DNA from: Shewanella abyssi
GTDB taxonomy: Bacteria; Pseudomonadota; Gammaproteobacteria; Enterobacterales; Shewanellaceae
Direction: 5' to 3'
DNA: 64,000 nt
NCBI RefSeq assembly: GCF_023284025.1
Contig: NZ_JAKIKR010000017.1
Coordinates: 24,924 to 88,923 of the forward strand
The stretch's first letter is position 1, and the number at the start of each line of letters is the position of its first letter. Below are positions 63,577-64,000 of this stretch, piece by piece. The position numbers and the translations under genes were made by a program. The notes beneath the pieces are model-generated. The model did no database searches. It was not told the DNA's origin and was given only the letters and a program-made list of their open reading frames with translations.

Positions 63577-64000
63577 TTAATAGGATGCTTGTGGCTCCCT
63601 AACTAAATCCTGCAGCGTCTTAATCCCTACTCGCCAATGAGACTTCAGCAGCTTCAAATTCCTGTCCTTGTAGGCTCTTAACCCTATAAACTGGTTTGAT
63701 AAAACATTCCGGTGTTTGATTGAGTTTGCTTGGTATTGTCGATGCTTATCTGCAGCTTTGACGGCCAAACCAAGAAGGTAAAGCATGAATTGAGATAGAC
63801 AGGCTATGAGTAGTAGAACGCTTAGTTTATGCAGGAGCCTTGAGCCACTATCATTCATTTTTAAGCCTGTTTTCACGTCTCTAAAGCTTTCCTCTATCTG
63901 CATTCTTGTTGCATAAATCTTAACAATGCTTTTAGCGTTATCGCTCTTGCTACACAGTGAGGTTGCCAGCAACCAAGGTTCTTTTTCTCGTTCCGCACTT
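63577..64000 (-). CDS. IS4-family transposase, C-terminal part, runs off the window
   Basis: The open frame enters at the window edge (SAEREKEPWLLATSL) and ends at 63577. It has the IS4 YREK signature: Y-x2-R-x3-E-x6-K in YATRMQIEESFRDVK. The remaining 85 residues are a hydrophobic, basic tail (LHKLSVLLLIACLSQFMLYLLGL..). The start lies to the right of 64000, so this is a partial gene. It inserted into the IS3-family element. Confidence 0.85.
   Translation of the reverse strand, partial: SAEREKEPWLLATSLCSKSDNAKSIVKIYATRMQIEESFRDVKTGLKMNDSGSRLLHKLSVLLLIACLSQFMLYLLGLAVKAADKHRQYQANSIKHRNVLSNQFIGLRAYKDRNLKLLKSHWRVGIKTLQDLVREPQASY

Noticed and set aside
1..64000. CRISPR array, rRNA or tRNA genes
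   Set aside because: No regularly spaced short direct repeats, no cloverleaf candidates and no rRNA-like stretches were seen on either strand. A dedicated tRNA and CRISPR search was not possible here.

Overview
The window is chromosomal DNA from a marine gammaproteobacterium, almost certainly a Shewanella. The main reason is a complete extracellular electron-transfer locus at the left end (decaheme lipoproteins, MtrA, MtrB) whose proteins match the Shewanella Mtr/OmcA families along their whole length. The species cannot be fixed from the sequence alone.

Layout. (1) 1-10.9 kb: three outer-membrane decaheme cytochromes (an unnamed OmcA/MtrC-family member, OmcA, MtrC), then MtrA and MtrB, which move electrons from the periplasm to the cell surface. 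(2) 11.0-12.3 kb: a small membrane protein and a uracil-DNA glycosylase-family protein. (3) 12.4-20.7 kb, minus strand: a TonB-dependent receptor, a secreted GEVED-domain zinc metalloprotease and a membrane-bound CadC-type regulator, probably for protein or peptide use. (4) 21.0-27.1 kb: a glycerate-use group (CdaR-type regulator, GntP-type permease, glycerate kinase) and a PLP-dependent decarboxylase of the PanP type, followed by a methyltransferase.

(5) 28.0-40.8 kb is accessory DNA. A 9.5-kb island carries an eight-gene respiratory operon: diheme cytochrome c, TAT-exported NapA-like molybdoenzyme, two NapG/NapH-like iron-sulfur modules, a membrane-anchored protein whose predicted mature N-terminus is His-His, and a NapC-like cytochrome with a fifth heme. 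A near-consensus FNR/EtrA box precedes the operon. NapB and NapD are absent, so it looks like a non-canonical NapA-family respiratory system with unknown substrate. The island lies between direct repeats that both contain the 3' end of the neighbouring phospho-sugar mutase gene. The left repeat also holds a 1.33-kb segment with two broken genes.

(6) 40.6-60.9 kb is mostly ordinary chromosome: phospho-sugar mutase, pseudouridine synthase, cytochrome b561, Fur-box TonB siderophore receptor, YCII protein, glutathione transferase, U32 peptidase-like protein, DUF2797, M9 collagenase, DUF4136 lipoprotein, LysE exporter, DUF1415, RNase H, LETM1-like protein and an M17 aminopeptidase. (7) 61.0-64.0 kb is again mobile: an inverted copy of the 29-kb broken gene with integron-attC-like dyads, an internally deleted group II intron, and an IS3-family element cut off by an IS4-family element that runs off the window.
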